From contig JAHCHD010000042.1 in assembly GCA_026129915.1 (NCBI GenBank), forward strand, positions 1 through 32,726: 32,726 bases of DNA. Direction: 5' to 3'. Origin of the DNA: Bryobacterales bacterium (GTDB taxonomy: Bacteria > Acidobacteriota > Terriglobia > Bryobacterales > Bryobacteraceae). Below, piece by piece: positions 23,027 through 31,363 of the stretch. The notes under the pieces are model-generated. The model was not told where the DNA came from. It worked only from the letters and a program-made list of their open reading frames with translations, and made no database searches. The position numbers and the translations under genes are program-made. Position 1 is the stretch's first letter; every line of letters begins with the position of its first letter.

Positions 23027-24493
23027 CTAGTAGTCCAGGCCATTCATACTGCGCACAACGGAGGCCTGCCAGGCTTCGAGGCTTGTCTTCATAGCCTCCA
23101 GACGTTCCGGCTGCTGCGCTGCCAAGTCCGTTTGCTCCTGCGGGTCAGCGGACAGGTTGTAAAGGCTGTAGGTTGCGGAAGCGTCTGGGACAGATTTCCG
23201 ATGGAGCTTGAAGTCGCCGTCAATCCACGCGGCAAAGCCCGGGCGTTCATCTTCTGCATAGTGTTTGCTGCCAGGCTTGGCGAGCACGGCGGACGACCGC
23301 TGCGGCGTCACACCAGATTGCTCCTTCGCGAGTTCCTCTAGAATCTCGCGGCTGGCCACGCGGATTCCAGGCTCTGGGTAGACCCAGAACCCCAGGCCAT
23401 GATCTCGCCGTTCCATGCGGCCGTCAATCAGTGCCGCCAGGCTGATGCCGTCGAGAGGCAGCACGGGTTTCGAGGGAGTGGCGCCAGCAACATCCACCAA
23501 CGTTGGATAGATGTCCACCGTGGAGCAAGGAATGCTAGTTGCCCTGGGGCTCTTGATGCGCGCAGGCCACTCGATCATCGCCGGGACGCGGATGCCGCCC
23601 TCTTCCAGGTCTGCCTTCTTGCCACGCAGTCCACCGGCGGAACCCACGGGGAGCGCGCCGTTGTCGCTCTTGTACCAGAGAAGTGTATTTTCCGCCACAC
23701 CGATGGTTTTGAGTGCTGTGCGCAGATTGCCAATGGCGCGGTCCATGGCTGTGATCTCGCCGTAGAAATGCTGTAGCGCTTCCGGCTCCTGGGCATAAGG
23801 GAGCCGGTCGTCGTCGAGTGCTTCGTGCGGTGCGTGGGGCGAGCCGAACCACACTACCGCAAGGAAGGGTTGGTTCCTCTGGTTCGCCTGGCGGATGAAC
23901 TGGATGGCGGCATCCACCGCCACCTGCGAACCTTCGCCTTCCGTTTCTACCACCTTACCCTGGTGGCTCATCAACGGATGGTTCTCGTAGAAGTTTGGGC
24001 TGGACAGCCATTCTTCGAAGCCACTGGCGCCAGGTGACGTTTCGCTATCAGCGCGCACTTCACCCAGGTGCCACTTCCCGAAATGGCCTGTGGCGTAGCC
24101 CGCGTCGCGCAAAGTCTCCGCGATGGTGAGTTCTTCTGGCCTCAGTGTGTGACCCCAACTAAAGCAGCCGAAGCGATTGGGGTGACGGCCAGTCATCACG
24201 CTGCCGCGTGTTGGGGAACAAACGGGCGCCGCTGCGTAGAATCGGTCGAAGCGAAGTCCGGTGGCAGCCAGTTCATCGAGCACCGGCGTCTTCAGTACCG
24301 GATGATTCCGGAAGCCCACATCGCCCCAGCCCTGGTCGTCTGCCATACAGAGCACAATGTTTGGCCTCTCTGGCTGCGAGCCGCACGAAATTAGAGAACC
24401 GGCGGCGCTGGTTCCGGCAAGCGTAAACAGCATTTCTCTTCGGGATGGGCGCCGGGGGGATAGAGGCAATGGGTTTCCAGCAGACATCGGCAT
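23027..24493 (-). CDS. Exported arylsulfatase-family sulfatase (formylglycine type)
   Basis: A 488-residue sulfatase predicted to cleave sulfate esters outside the cytoplasm. The signal is Tat-like (SRREMLFTLAGTSAAGS) with a possible lipobox LISC. Catalytic features: ADDQGWGDVG (metal aspartates), the formylglycine motif C-x-P-x-R as VCSPTRGSVMTGRHP (C92 to be converted), GKWHLG, FGSPHAPHE and KSDNGALPVGSAG. C92 needs conversion by an FGE or anSME enzyme, and the FGE-like protein in this window lacks the catalytic cysteines, so maturation must depend on a gene elsewhere. It is the last gene of the unit made of the unknown secreted protein, the TonB receptor and this enzyme, suggesting that the imported or surface-bound substrate is a sulfated glycan or sulfated small molecule. 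Confidence 0.92.
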   Translation of the reverse strand: MPMSAGNPLPLSPRRPSRREMLFTLAGTSAAGSLISCGSQPERPNIVLCMADDQGWGDVGFRNHPVLKTPVLDELAATGLRFDRFYAAAPVCSPTRGSVMTGRHPNRFGCFSWGHTLRPEELTIAETLRDAGYATGHFGKWHLGEVRADSETSPGASGFEEWLSSPNFYENHPLMSHQGKVVETEGEGSQVAVDAAIQFIRQANQRNQPFLAVVWFGSPHAPHEALDDDRLPYAQEPEALQHFYGEITAMDRAIGNLRTALKTIGVAENTLLWYKSDNGALPVGSAGGLRGKKADLEEGGIRVPAMIEWPARIKSPRATSIPCSTVDIYPTLVDVAGATPSKPVLPLDGISLAALIDGRMERRDHGLGFWVYPEPGIRVASREILEELAKEQSGVTPQRSSAVLAKPGSKHYAEDERPGFAAWIDGDFKLHRKSVPDASATYSLYNLSADPQEQTDLAAQQPERLEAMKTSLEAWQASVVRSMNGLDY

Positions 24494-24587
24494 TAGCGTA
24501 TTAGTCTATTGGAGTTCGGTAGAGGAATGAAAGCGAACAGAAGAGTTCGCGACACCACAAAGTGAATGAGCAAGGGCAGACGGGTGA

Positions 24588-24620
24588 CTGCCGCGCGGAG
24601 CAAGATGTTCCGCGCGGCAG
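24588..24620 (-). promoter_or_regulatory. GC-rich intergenic hairpin between TonB receptor and sulfatase genes
   Basis: A perfect 12-bp inverted repeat, CTGCCGCGCGGA at 24588-24599 and its complement at 24609-24620, with a 9-base loop. It lies 15 bases after the stop of the receptor gene and about 95 bases before the sulfatase start. No T-run follows on the minus strand, so it is not a classical terminator. It may partly terminate, or stabilise the 3' end of receptor mRNA and so set a different level for the sulfatase. Confidence 0.6.
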
Positions 24621-24635
24621 GTTCTGTGACGAACG

Positions 24636-27600
24636 TTAGAATACCAACCGCAACCCGAACTGGATGATGCGCGGGTCGCGGGAGGAAGTGATGGTGCCAA
24701 AGGTGGCGCTCTGGTTGCGGCCGTCGGGGCCGGGGGAGAACGACACGTTCGGGCTACCAAGGTTGGTGTGGTTTACCACGTTGAAGGCCTCTGCGCGGAA
24801 TTGCAGGCGAAGGCCTTCTGTGATGAATGTGTCTTTGATGGCGGAGACGTCGAAGTTCACCACGCCAGGGCTGCGCACGTCGGGCAGTGCGCGTCCCAGG
24901 TTGCCAAAGGTAAAGTTCGGCGGGTTCACAAACTGCGTGGTATCGAACCAGCGTTCCGCTGTCCGGTTGTCGAGCTTGGCACTGGTGCCGGTGGAGTACG
25001 GCCGATTCGCGAGGAAGTTGTTCGCGCCCCTCACCACCAGCGGTAGTCCGCCTTGTATAGTGGAGATCGCGTTCAATTGCCAGCCACCGACGATCTTGTT
25101 GACGAAGGCACTCGACGGCGCAAATGTCTTGCCACGGCCAAAAGGAAGTTCGTAGATGCCGCTGATGACGAGCCGGTTGGACACGTCAGTGGGATCAACG
25201 GAGCGCTCGGAACGGCGGTCATAGAGTCCGTTCTGATAACCCTGTGAGGCGCCCACTTCCACTGAGCCGAAGTTGATGGGCACAGTGTTGCTATCGCTGA
25301 TGAGCTTTGCAAAGGTGTAGGAACCCAGGATCGCAAAGCCGCTGGAGAGCCGCTTCTCGACGCTCATTAGGAAGCCATGGTAGATGCTGCTGCCAAGGTG
25401 CGGGTTCCGCACGTTGACGCCAGTATAGTAGGGGAACGGCCGCAGCGACTGAGCGCGGCTGATGGTGGCCCCTCCGAGAGCTCCGGGAACCAGTCCCTGG
25501 TAAGGATTGGCGACCTGGTTCTGCAGGCTAAGGCCCAGGCTTTGATATTGCGGATCGAGCTGGTTGTAGTCGTACCCATTGGCGATGAGGTTAGCGCCGC
25601 GGTTGGCGCTGTAAGCCATGTCCACCAAGAGCTGCCCGGGGAGCTGACGCTGCAGGGATACGGTCCACTGCTGCGACATGGGTACCTTTTCGTTGGATTG
25701 ATCCCAATTCACACCCTGGCTGAGCAGGAAGCTGGGGCCGAGTCTGGAACCCAGCGGTTCGGTTGGCGTGAACGGCAGCCCGTCGCGGAACTTGAAAGCA
25801 GGAAGATTCGTGTTGTTGTTGGGCGGCAGGTAGTCAGTGACTGTATTCGCGAATCCGGCGGTGTTACCGAAGAAATCGCGGTAGAAGATCTGCGGGTAGA
25901 AGACGCTGTATCCTGCCCGCAGCACAGTCTTGGCATCGCCAAACATATCCCATGCCATTCCCACGCGGGGGCCGAAGTTGTTGTAGACCGGCTCAAGGAA
26001 AGTGTTTCCGTAGTCCACGCGGGCATACTCCATTCGTCCCGGCAAACCCGTGTTTGGATTGGTGGCAAACGGGTTGAAATTCGACTGGCCGCCATTTCGC
26101 TCGAAGGGCCACTGCTGGTAGTCCCAACGCAAACCAAGGTTCACCGTCAGGCGGCGGGTGGCTTTCCAGTCGTCCTGGAAGAAGATGCTATAGGACTTGC
26201 CGGCTTCGGACTGGCCACCGTACCGGGTGACGTTGGCACTGCTCACATCCCCAAGCAGGAATGTCGCGAAGGAACTGCCAGTATTTACTGGGCTCTGTGG
26301 GTTCTGCGTCAATCCAGCAGCGAAGTTGAAATTGCCGGAGGGCACCTCGCGCTGGTAGTTGTTGGCCTGCTGGACGCGCACATCCGCACCAATCTTGAAG
26401 GTGTGGCTGCCAGTGATCTTCGTAATCATGTCGAAGAACTGCCAGGTGGTGCCGCCCCGCAGCCCAACGGTGAAGGCGCCGAACGCTTGGAGGCCATTGG
26501 ACACGCGCGGCAGCGTTTCCTGAGGGAACGATGCAGGCAAGCCGAGCTTGGTTGGCCAGTTCTGGCCGAAGCTATAAGCTTGGAAGGGAAAGGCCTGTCG
26601 TGCCACGCTTACCCGGAACTCATTGATGATGGTGGGCGAAAAGGTGTGCGTGTTGTTGATGAGCGCGTTGTGGTTCAGGTAGTCGTCCAGCCGGCTGCGG
26701 ACGTTGGGGTCCGGCAAAGCCGAGAAGAAACCATTGTCGTTAAAGTGCTTGTAGTAGAGGTAGCGAACGCTGAGCGCGTTGTTCTCTGTGAATCGGTGGT
26801 CAGCCTTGATGGTGTATTGGTTCATGTCGCGCTTTTCCGCCACTTGCCCAATCCAGTTCTGCGTGTTGGTAAAGGGATTGTTTGGGGCGCGGTTAGGCAC
26901 GGGATAAAACTGCAGCATGGCAACAGACACGGGGTCCATCCGATTGGCGGGAATGGCGTTGTTGGCGAAGGGAGTGCGCACGAAGCCGCCTGCCGGATTC
27001 GCCGCGGTGGTGGCTGGATCGTAGATGGTGATCGGCCGACCAGTGGCGTCGAAGAGATTTGCGAAGTTCCCGTTGCGCTGCTCCTCGATGGGCACCGTGA
27101 GGATGTTCGATTGGAAGCGGCGGTTCTGCCAGCCCTCGTAGTTAAAGAAGAAGAAGGTCTTGTTGCGACCGTCGTAGAACTTGGGCAGAAAGACAGGGCC
27201 GCCAACGGTGCCGCCGTACTGGTTGTAGCGGAACGGTTCCTTGAATGCGGCATAGGTGCGCCGCGCATCGAAGGCGTCGTTGCGGATGAAGTAGTTCAGG
27301 TTACCGTGCAGCTCGTTTGTGCCGCTCTTGGTGACCACGTTCACCACGCCTCCGGCCGTGAAGCCGAACTCGGCCGACATCACATTTGATTGCACCTTGA
27401 ACTCTTCCACGGCATCCACCGTGGGGTTCACGTTCAGGTCAGCCAGAAAGGAACTGTTGTTGTTTCCCCCATCAAGAATGAAGCTGTTCATCGAACTAGG
27501 GCCGCCGTTGATGCTCATGGCGGAGAGGGCAATGCCTCGGTCGGCAAAGCCGCTATTGGTGGGACCCGCCTGGGATTTCACGCCTGGGGTGAGCATTACC

Positions 27601-28052
27601 AGCGCGAGGGCATTGCGGCCATTCAGTGGGAGTTCCGCGATGCGCCGGTTCTCGATCACCTTCCCCACCGTGGCGCTGCCGGCGTCCACCAGAGCGGCCT
27701 CAGCGAAGACATCAATTGACTCAGCCATCGCGCCCACTTCCAGTTGCAGGTTCAGTTGCACGCGCTGGTCGACCTGCAAGGTGATGCCGGTGCGCTGGAT
27801 TCGCTTAAAGCCCTGCTTTTCCGCGACGACAGCATAGTTGCCAATCTGCAGCGCGGGGGCTGTGAAGTAACCGCTCTCGTTGGTAGTCGCCGCAAAGGTG
27901 GCGTTGGTGGCGGTATTGGTAATCCGGACCTCGGCGCCTGGAACGGATGCGCCAAGGGTATCCGTGACGGTGCCGGAAATGGAACCTCTGCCTTGCTGGG
28001 CGGCCAGTGGCAACCCAACGGCAAGAAGGAGTGCAAGAAAGATTCTCAACAT
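24636..28052 (-). CDS. TonB-dependent receptor with carboxypeptidase-regulatory-like domain (intact)
   Basis: A 1,138-residue outer-membrane receptor. Signal peptide MLRIFLALLLAVGLPLAAQ; CarboxypepD-reg-like domain (GSISGTVTDTLGASVPGAEV, about 23-110); plug domain (VIENRRIAELPLNGRNALAL, SFILDGGNNNSSFLADL, EEFKVQSNVMSAEFGFTAGG); then a long barrel ending RIIQFGLRLVF with terminal Phe. ATG 28052 has AGGAG 7 bases upstream; a longer in-frame extension to 28136 runs into the upstream gene and is unlikely. It begins 23 bases after the unknown secreted-protein gene and is followed by the sulfatase gene, so it probably imports, or passes to the periplasm, a product of that system. It is the same family as the frameshifted receptor at 11524-14851. 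Confidence 0.92.
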   Translation of the reverse strand: MLRIFLALLLAVGLPLAAQQGRGSISGTVTDTLGASVPGAEVRITNTATNATFAATTNESGYFTAPALQIGNYAVVAEKQGFKRIQRTGITLQVDQRVQLNLQLEVGAMAESIDVFAEAALVDAGSATVGKVIENRRIAELPLNGRNALALVMLTPGVKSQAGPTNSGFADRGIALSAMSINGGPSSMNSFILDGGNNNSSFLADLNVNPTVDAVEEFKVQSNVMSAEFGFTAGGVVNVVTKSGTNELHGNLNYFIRNDAFDARRTYAAFKEPFRYNQYGGTVGGPVFLPKFYDGRNKTFFFFNYEGWQNRRFQSNILTVPIEEQRNGNFANLFDATGRPITIYDPATTAANPAGGFVRTPFANNAIPANRMDPVSVAMLQFYPVPNRAPNNPFTNTQNWIGQVAEKRDMNQYTIKADHRFTENNALSVRYLYYKHFNDNGFFSALPDPNVRSRLDDYLNHNALINNTHTFSPTIINEFRVSVARQAFPFQAYSFGQNWPTKLGLPASFPQETLPRVSNGLQAFGAFTVGLRGGTTWQFFDMITKITGSHTFKIGADVRVQQANNYQREVPSGNFNFAAGLTQNPQSPVNTGSSFATFLLGDVSSANVTRYGGQSEAGKSYSIFFQDDWKATRRLTVNLGLRWDYQQWPFERNGGQSNFNPFATNPNTGLPGRMEYARVDYGNTFLEPVYNNFGPRVGMAWDMFGDAKTVLRAGYSVFYPQIFYRDFFGNTAGFANTVTDYLPPNNNTNLPAFKFRDGLPFTPTEPLGSRLGPSFLLSQGVNWDQSNEKVPMSQQWTVSLQRQLPGQLLVDMAYSANRGANLIANGYDYNQLDPQYQSLGLSLQNQVANPYQGLVPGALGGATISRAQSLRPFPYYTGVNVRNPHLGSSIYHGFLMSVEKRLSSGFAILGSYTFAKLISDSNTVPINFGSVEVGASQGYQNGLYDRRSERSVDPTDVSNRLVISGIYELPFGRGKTFAPSSAFVNKIVGGWQLNAISTIQGGLPLVVRGANNFLANRPYSTGTSAKLDNRTAERWFDTTQFVNPPNFTFGNLGRALPDVRSPGVVNFDVSAIKDTFITEGLRLQFRAEAFNVVNHTNLGSPNVSFSPGPDGRNQSATFGTITSSRDPRIIQFGLRLVF

Positions 28053-28075
28053 GGTTGACTCCTGAAGCGTTTGTA

Positions 28076-29473
28076 CTAGACGAAGAAGAATGCGGCCGTT
28101 GCCTGGCAGTCTGCCTGCGGGGTAAGCCGAATCCAATGTGCGGAGAATGCGTCTGGGAAGATGTGTTTGGCGTAACCCTCGACGGGTACCTTCACCTGGT
28201 CGTACTTGTGCCAGGTGCCGTTGCCCATGAAGTCGATCTCAACGTCGAAGGTGACGGCCTTGTCGGCGCTGATGTGCAGCATTTTGCGCTCAAATCCGGT
28301 CAGAAGGAAGGGGTCGGAGGTCTCTCCTTTGCGCACGCTGGCTTTCCACCAGGGCCCGCCCCAGCCCTGCGGCTTGCCCCAACTCCAGAGGTCGTCTGTC
28401 TTGCCAAACCAGAGGCCCGCCTGGGGCTGTCCCACCACGGCGTTGTTGTCGCGATTGGGCGTGGTCTGGTTGCCGCCGACAGAGAACATGCCGCGGAATG
28501 CGCAGAAGTCGGGGATAATGCGCAGGTGCTGGCAGATCGGCTTCACGCCCCAGATGCTGCCTTCGAATGGCATTGGCTGCAGTTCGTAGAACATACCCTG
28601 AATGTCCATCAGAAAGTGCTCGGTTTCTACCTCACGAATGCGCATCCACTCCGTTTGCCAAGCCTGGCTCATGGCGTGGGTGGCTTTGGGCAGACGGTAT
28701 TTCTGCCACTTTCCCTCCACCAGCGCCCAAAAAAGCACCGAGGCTTCGTCCCAGCCTGTGGCGAACAGTACGTTGCCAAGGTCCTGCCTGGCCATTACAT
28801 CCATGTGCGGCTTGCCAGAGAGCTTGTTCCATGTCTTACCGTCGTACTCGAACAATCCGGCTTCGTTCTCACCGAAAGCGTAAAAGCCGTTGTTCGCCAC
28901 TGCGATTCTTCCCTGTGCCGTATAGCCGCCTTTGAAATGGGGCCGCTTGGCGATTTTCATATCCTTAACAAGGTCAAACAACAGGCGCGGTTTCAGATCG
29001 CGCACATCCATCTCCAGCAGCAGACCTTCCATGGTCATGTGATAGATCCGGTTGGCCGGGTCAGTAAGATGCCGGAAGGTGGAGGTAATGCGGTGGTCGT
29101 CGAGTTCAGGAATATGGGTCCAATTCCCGGCCGCGTCGATCCGGTAGGGACCGATGAAACACTGGTTGGACTCGTGGTGAATCAGGCGGTTGGCGTGGGT
29201 GCCATCGTGTACATGCACCCGCGTGCTGTTGAGGTTTTCGTCAATGCGGTAGAGGCCCAGCCCGTAACCGGTGCCTTTCTTATGACTGTTGTAGGTGACG
29301 GCCCAGAGAGAGTCGGCCCAAGGCATCAATGCGCCAATGCCGCACTCGCTGCGTGTGGGGCCGCTATCTGCCTTGAAGCCGATGGTTGGGCCGGCGGTGG
29401 GAAACGTTTGCGCCATCCCCACAAGAGGGGCCGCGAGCAGAGTGGTAAGCAGATTTCTTCGGGATGTGGACAT
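28076..29473 (-). CDS. Unknown Tat-type exported protein, first gene of the TonB receptor/sulfatase operon
   Basis: A 465-residue protein with a Tat-like leader (STSRRNLLTTLLAAPLVGMAQ). The body has repeated beta-strand units with aromatic/acidic edges, for example YGLGLYRIDE, CFIGPYRIDAAGNWTHI, HMTMEGLLLEMDV, IAVANNGFYAFGENEAGLFEYDG and LFATGWDEASVLFWALV, suggesting a beta-propeller, and a C-terminal beta-sandwich-like part (KAVTFDVEIDFMGNGTWHKY). I do not recognise a catalytic motif. The start has AGGAG 7 bases upstream, partly masked by a predicted hairpin (29479-29511). Position at the head of a TonB receptor and sulfatase operon suggests ligand binding or hydrolysis of the same substrate. 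Confidence 0.8.
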   Translation of the reverse strand: MSTSRRNLLTTLLAAPLVGMAQTFPTAGPTIGFKADSGPTRSECGIGALMPWADSLWAVTYNSHKKGTGYGLGLYRIDENLNSTRVHVHDGTHANRLIHHESNQCFIGPYRIDAAGNWTHIPELDDHRITSTFRHLTDPANRIYHMTMEGLLLEMDVRDLKPRLLFDLVKDMKIAKRPHFKGGYTAQGRIAVANNGFYAFGENEAGLFEYDGKTWNKLSGKPHMDVMARQDLGNVLFATGWDEASVLFWALVEGKWQKYRLPKATHAMSQAWQTEWMRIREVETEHFLMDIQGMFYELQPMPFEGSIWGVKPICQHLRIIPDFCAFRGMFSVGGNQTTPNRDNNAVVGQPQAGLWFGKTDDLWSWGKPQGWGGPWWKASVRKGETSDPFLLTGFERKMLHISADKAVTFDVEIDFMGNGTWHKYDQVKVPVEGYAKHIFPDAFSAHWIRLTPQADCQATAAFFFV

Positions 29474-29478
29474 CCGGT

Positions 29479-29511
29479 TACTCCTGGTTCAGGGCAACGA
29501 TATCAGGAGTA
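29479..29511 (-). promoter_or_regulatory. Inverted repeat masking the ribosome-binding site of the 465-residue gene
   Basis: TACTCCTG at 29479-29486 and CAGGAGTA at 29504-29511 are perfect 8-base complements separated by 17 bases. In the leftward mRNA the downstream arm is the AGGAG ribosome-binding site of the gene starting at 29473, so folding would hide it. This could allow translational control by a ligand, temperature or a protein. No known riboswitch fold is recognised, and chance is possible. Confidence 0.5.
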
Positions 29512-29723
29512 GTGAGTGTTGTATTGAGACAAATGTCCTAGCCGGGAAGCTTCTTTTTGCAGCCGCACACGAAGGAAAAATCGCTTGCGGAGACCACTGC
29601 GCCGCACGCGCGCTGTCGAAGGGGCTACCATTCGGAAGGGCTGCTGGATGAGGCGGCCCGGGGGCTGGGGACTGACTATGGCGTGGCTATCGATGGGCGC
29701 TGGCGCGAGGAAGTGAGTACAGC

Positions 29724-30695
29724 ATGTCAAAGATCATGAATAGCGTGGGATATCAGAAAGGACGCCGTCTCGGAGACATCGAGATCGATGATATCAGCGG
29801 AGTGATCAAGCAACCGGAAACCTTCGTATGGGTGGGGTTGCATGAGCCGGACGAAACGCTGCTCCGGAAGGTTCAAGCCGCGTTCGGTCTTCACGAATTA
29901 TCCGTGGAGGATGCGCGGAAAGCGCACCAAAGGCCCAAGATCGAATCGTACGGCGACTCGCTGTTTATTGTTCTCAAGACAGCACAACTGGAACTGGGCC
30001 GGGTGATCTACGGGGAAACGCACCTCTTCGCGGGGGCGAACTTCCTGGTGACGGTGCGGCATGGCCCGTCACCCGGCTACACGCAGGTCCGTGAGCGCTG
30101 CGAGAGCGAGGCAAAGATGCTGGCACGGGGACCGGGCTTCGCATTGTATGCATTGCTGGACTTCGTGGTGGACAATTACTTGCCCATCGTAGGTCAGTTC
30201 GAGAAGGACTTCGACGATATCGAGGAGGACATCTTTAAGGGCGAGTTCGACAAACTGGCTATCGAGCGTCTGTACGATTTGAAGCGGCAATTGCTGGAAC
30301 TGCGCAACGCGGCACTGCCCGTTACCGACATCAGCGCCGAGCTTGTTCGCTTCCACGAACACCTGATCCCGAAGGAACTCCGGGCGTATTTTCGAGATGT
30401 GCAGGATCACGTGTCGAGACTGGTAGGCCTGGTGGATGGAATGCGCGAGATGTTGACCACGGCGATGCAAGTGAACCTTGCCCTGGTTGGCCACAGCCAG
30501 AACGAAGTGGTGAAGCGCCTGGCCGGCTGGGGCGCCATTCTGGCTGTTCCCACGGTGGTTTTCAGCCTATACGGCATGAATTTCGCCTGGATGCCGGAAC
30601 TGCAATGGCAGATCGCCTACCCCGCCGTCTTGGGAACGACGCTGGTAGGCAGCATTTTCCTCTACTACCGCCTGCGCCGAGCCAGATGGCTATAG
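29724..30695 (+). CDS. corA: CorA-type magnesium/cobalt transporter
   Basis: A 323-residue inner-membrane channel for Mg2+ (and Co2+/Ni2+). The N-terminal two thirds form the cytoplasmic funnel (LHELSVEDARKAHQRPKIESY, then LFAGANFLVTVRH), with the long stalk helix (KGEFDKLAIERLYDLKRQLL). Two C-terminal membrane helices follow: LAVPTVVFSLYGMNF, with the signature G284-M285-N286, and YPAVLGTTLVGSIFLYYRL. Length and order match typical CorA. AGGAAG lies about 10 bases before ATG 29724. It is monocistronic: the operon upstream is divergent and the response-regulator gene downstream is convergent. Confidence 0.93.
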   Translation: MSKIMNSVGYQKGRRLGDIEIDDISGVIKQPETFVWVGLHEPDETLLRKVQAAFGLHELSVEDARKAHQRPKIESYGDSLFIVLKTAQLELGRVIYGETHLFAGANFLVTVRHGPSPGYTQVRERCESEAKMLARGPGFALYALLDFVVDNYLPIVGQFEKDFDDIEEDIFKGEFDKLAIERLYDLKRQLLELRNAALPVTDISAELVRFHEHLIPKELRAYFRDVQDHVSRLVGLVDGMREMLTTAMQVNLALVGHSQNEVVKRLAGWGAILAVPTVVFSLYGMNFAWMPELQWQIAYPAVLGTTLVGSIFLYYRLRRARWL

Positions 30696-30736
30696 GAACG
30701 CTCAGGCCGGTCTTCTCCGCGGGGCCGCATTTCTTG

Positions 30737-31363
30737 TCAATCCAGGTGCACAATGCCGCGCTGGACGGCAAGGATTAGCAGTTGCGTCCGGTCCGTCGCG
30801 CCCATCTTGTCGAGGATGTGGGTCATGTGTACGCGGACAGTCTTTTCGGCAATACCCAGCCGGACGCCGATTTCTCTGTTGCCGAGGCCCTTTGCGATCA
30901 GCGCTACAATCTGCTCCTCGCGAGCGGTAAGTGGGTCGGGGTCTGGGTTTTCCGCAAACAGTTTCGATACAGAGGGCGGCAGATAGCGATGGCCCCGGTG
31001 GACTCGCTGGATGGCGAGCACCAGCGTGGCGGCGTCGGCGTCCTTGGTGAGGTAGCCGAGCGCGCCGGCTTCGAGGGCACGGCGGACGTCCGCAATGCCT
31101 TCGTAGTTTGACAGCACCACGATACGGGCCTCCGGGTTTTGGTTGCGGATCGCGCTGATGGCGTCAAAGCCCGAGAGTCCAGGCAGGCGCAAGTCCATGA
31201 TGGTGAGATCTGGATGCACTTTGCGATACAGGCCCAACGCCTCAGCGCCGTTAGCAGTTTCGCCAACGATGCGCATATCGTCGCGGGCATCGATCACTGA
31301 GTGCAAAGCAAGCCGGGCGAAGAACTGGTCTTCCACCAGCAGGATGCGGATGGTCTCCGTCAC
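30737..31363 (-). CDS. NarL/FixJ-type response regulator
   Basis: A 208-residue cytoplasmic DNA-binding response regulator. The receiver has the acidic pair in LLVEDQ (E11, D12), phospho-acceptor D57 in LTIMDLRLPG, and K107 in GYLTKDAD. The C-terminal LuxR-type helix-turn-helix (about 143-205) reads LTAREEQIVALIAKGLGNRE and continues with TVRVHMTHILDKMGA. The GTG start at 31363 overlaps the stop of the upstream histidine kinase (GTGA, 31360-31363), so the two are a coupled two-component pair. Target genes are unknown; CorA lies convergent 41 bases away. Confidence 0.93.
   Translation of the reverse strand: MTETIRILLVEDQFFARLALHSVIDARDDMRIVGETANGAEALGLYRKVHPDLTIMDLRLPGLSGFDAISAIRNQNPEARIVVLSNYEGIADVRRALEAGALGYLTKDADAATLVLAIQRVHRGHRYLPPSVSKLFAENPDPDPLTAREEQIVALIAKGLGNREIGVRLGIAEKTVRVHMTHILDKMGATDRTQLLILAVQRGIVHLD

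Noticed and set aside
25377..27389. 670-codon open frame on the plus strand opposite the intact TonB receptor
   Set aside because: Mirror of the receptor's codon pattern; the translation has no recognisable family and there is no ribosome-binding site.
28007..29512. 501-codon open frame on the plus strand opposite the unknown exported protein
   Set aside because: The minus-strand frame has a Tat-like leader and AGGAG start with operon spacing; the plus frame has none and looks like an antisense shadow.
29557..29739. 60-codon plus-strand ORF before corA
   Set aside because: Part of the translation looks protein-like, but it overlaps the corA start, lacks a ribosome-binding site and matches nothing I know.
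30696..30736. Possible terminator between corA and the response regulator
   Set aside because: GGCC-type arms are short and self-complementary; no clear stem plus T-run.
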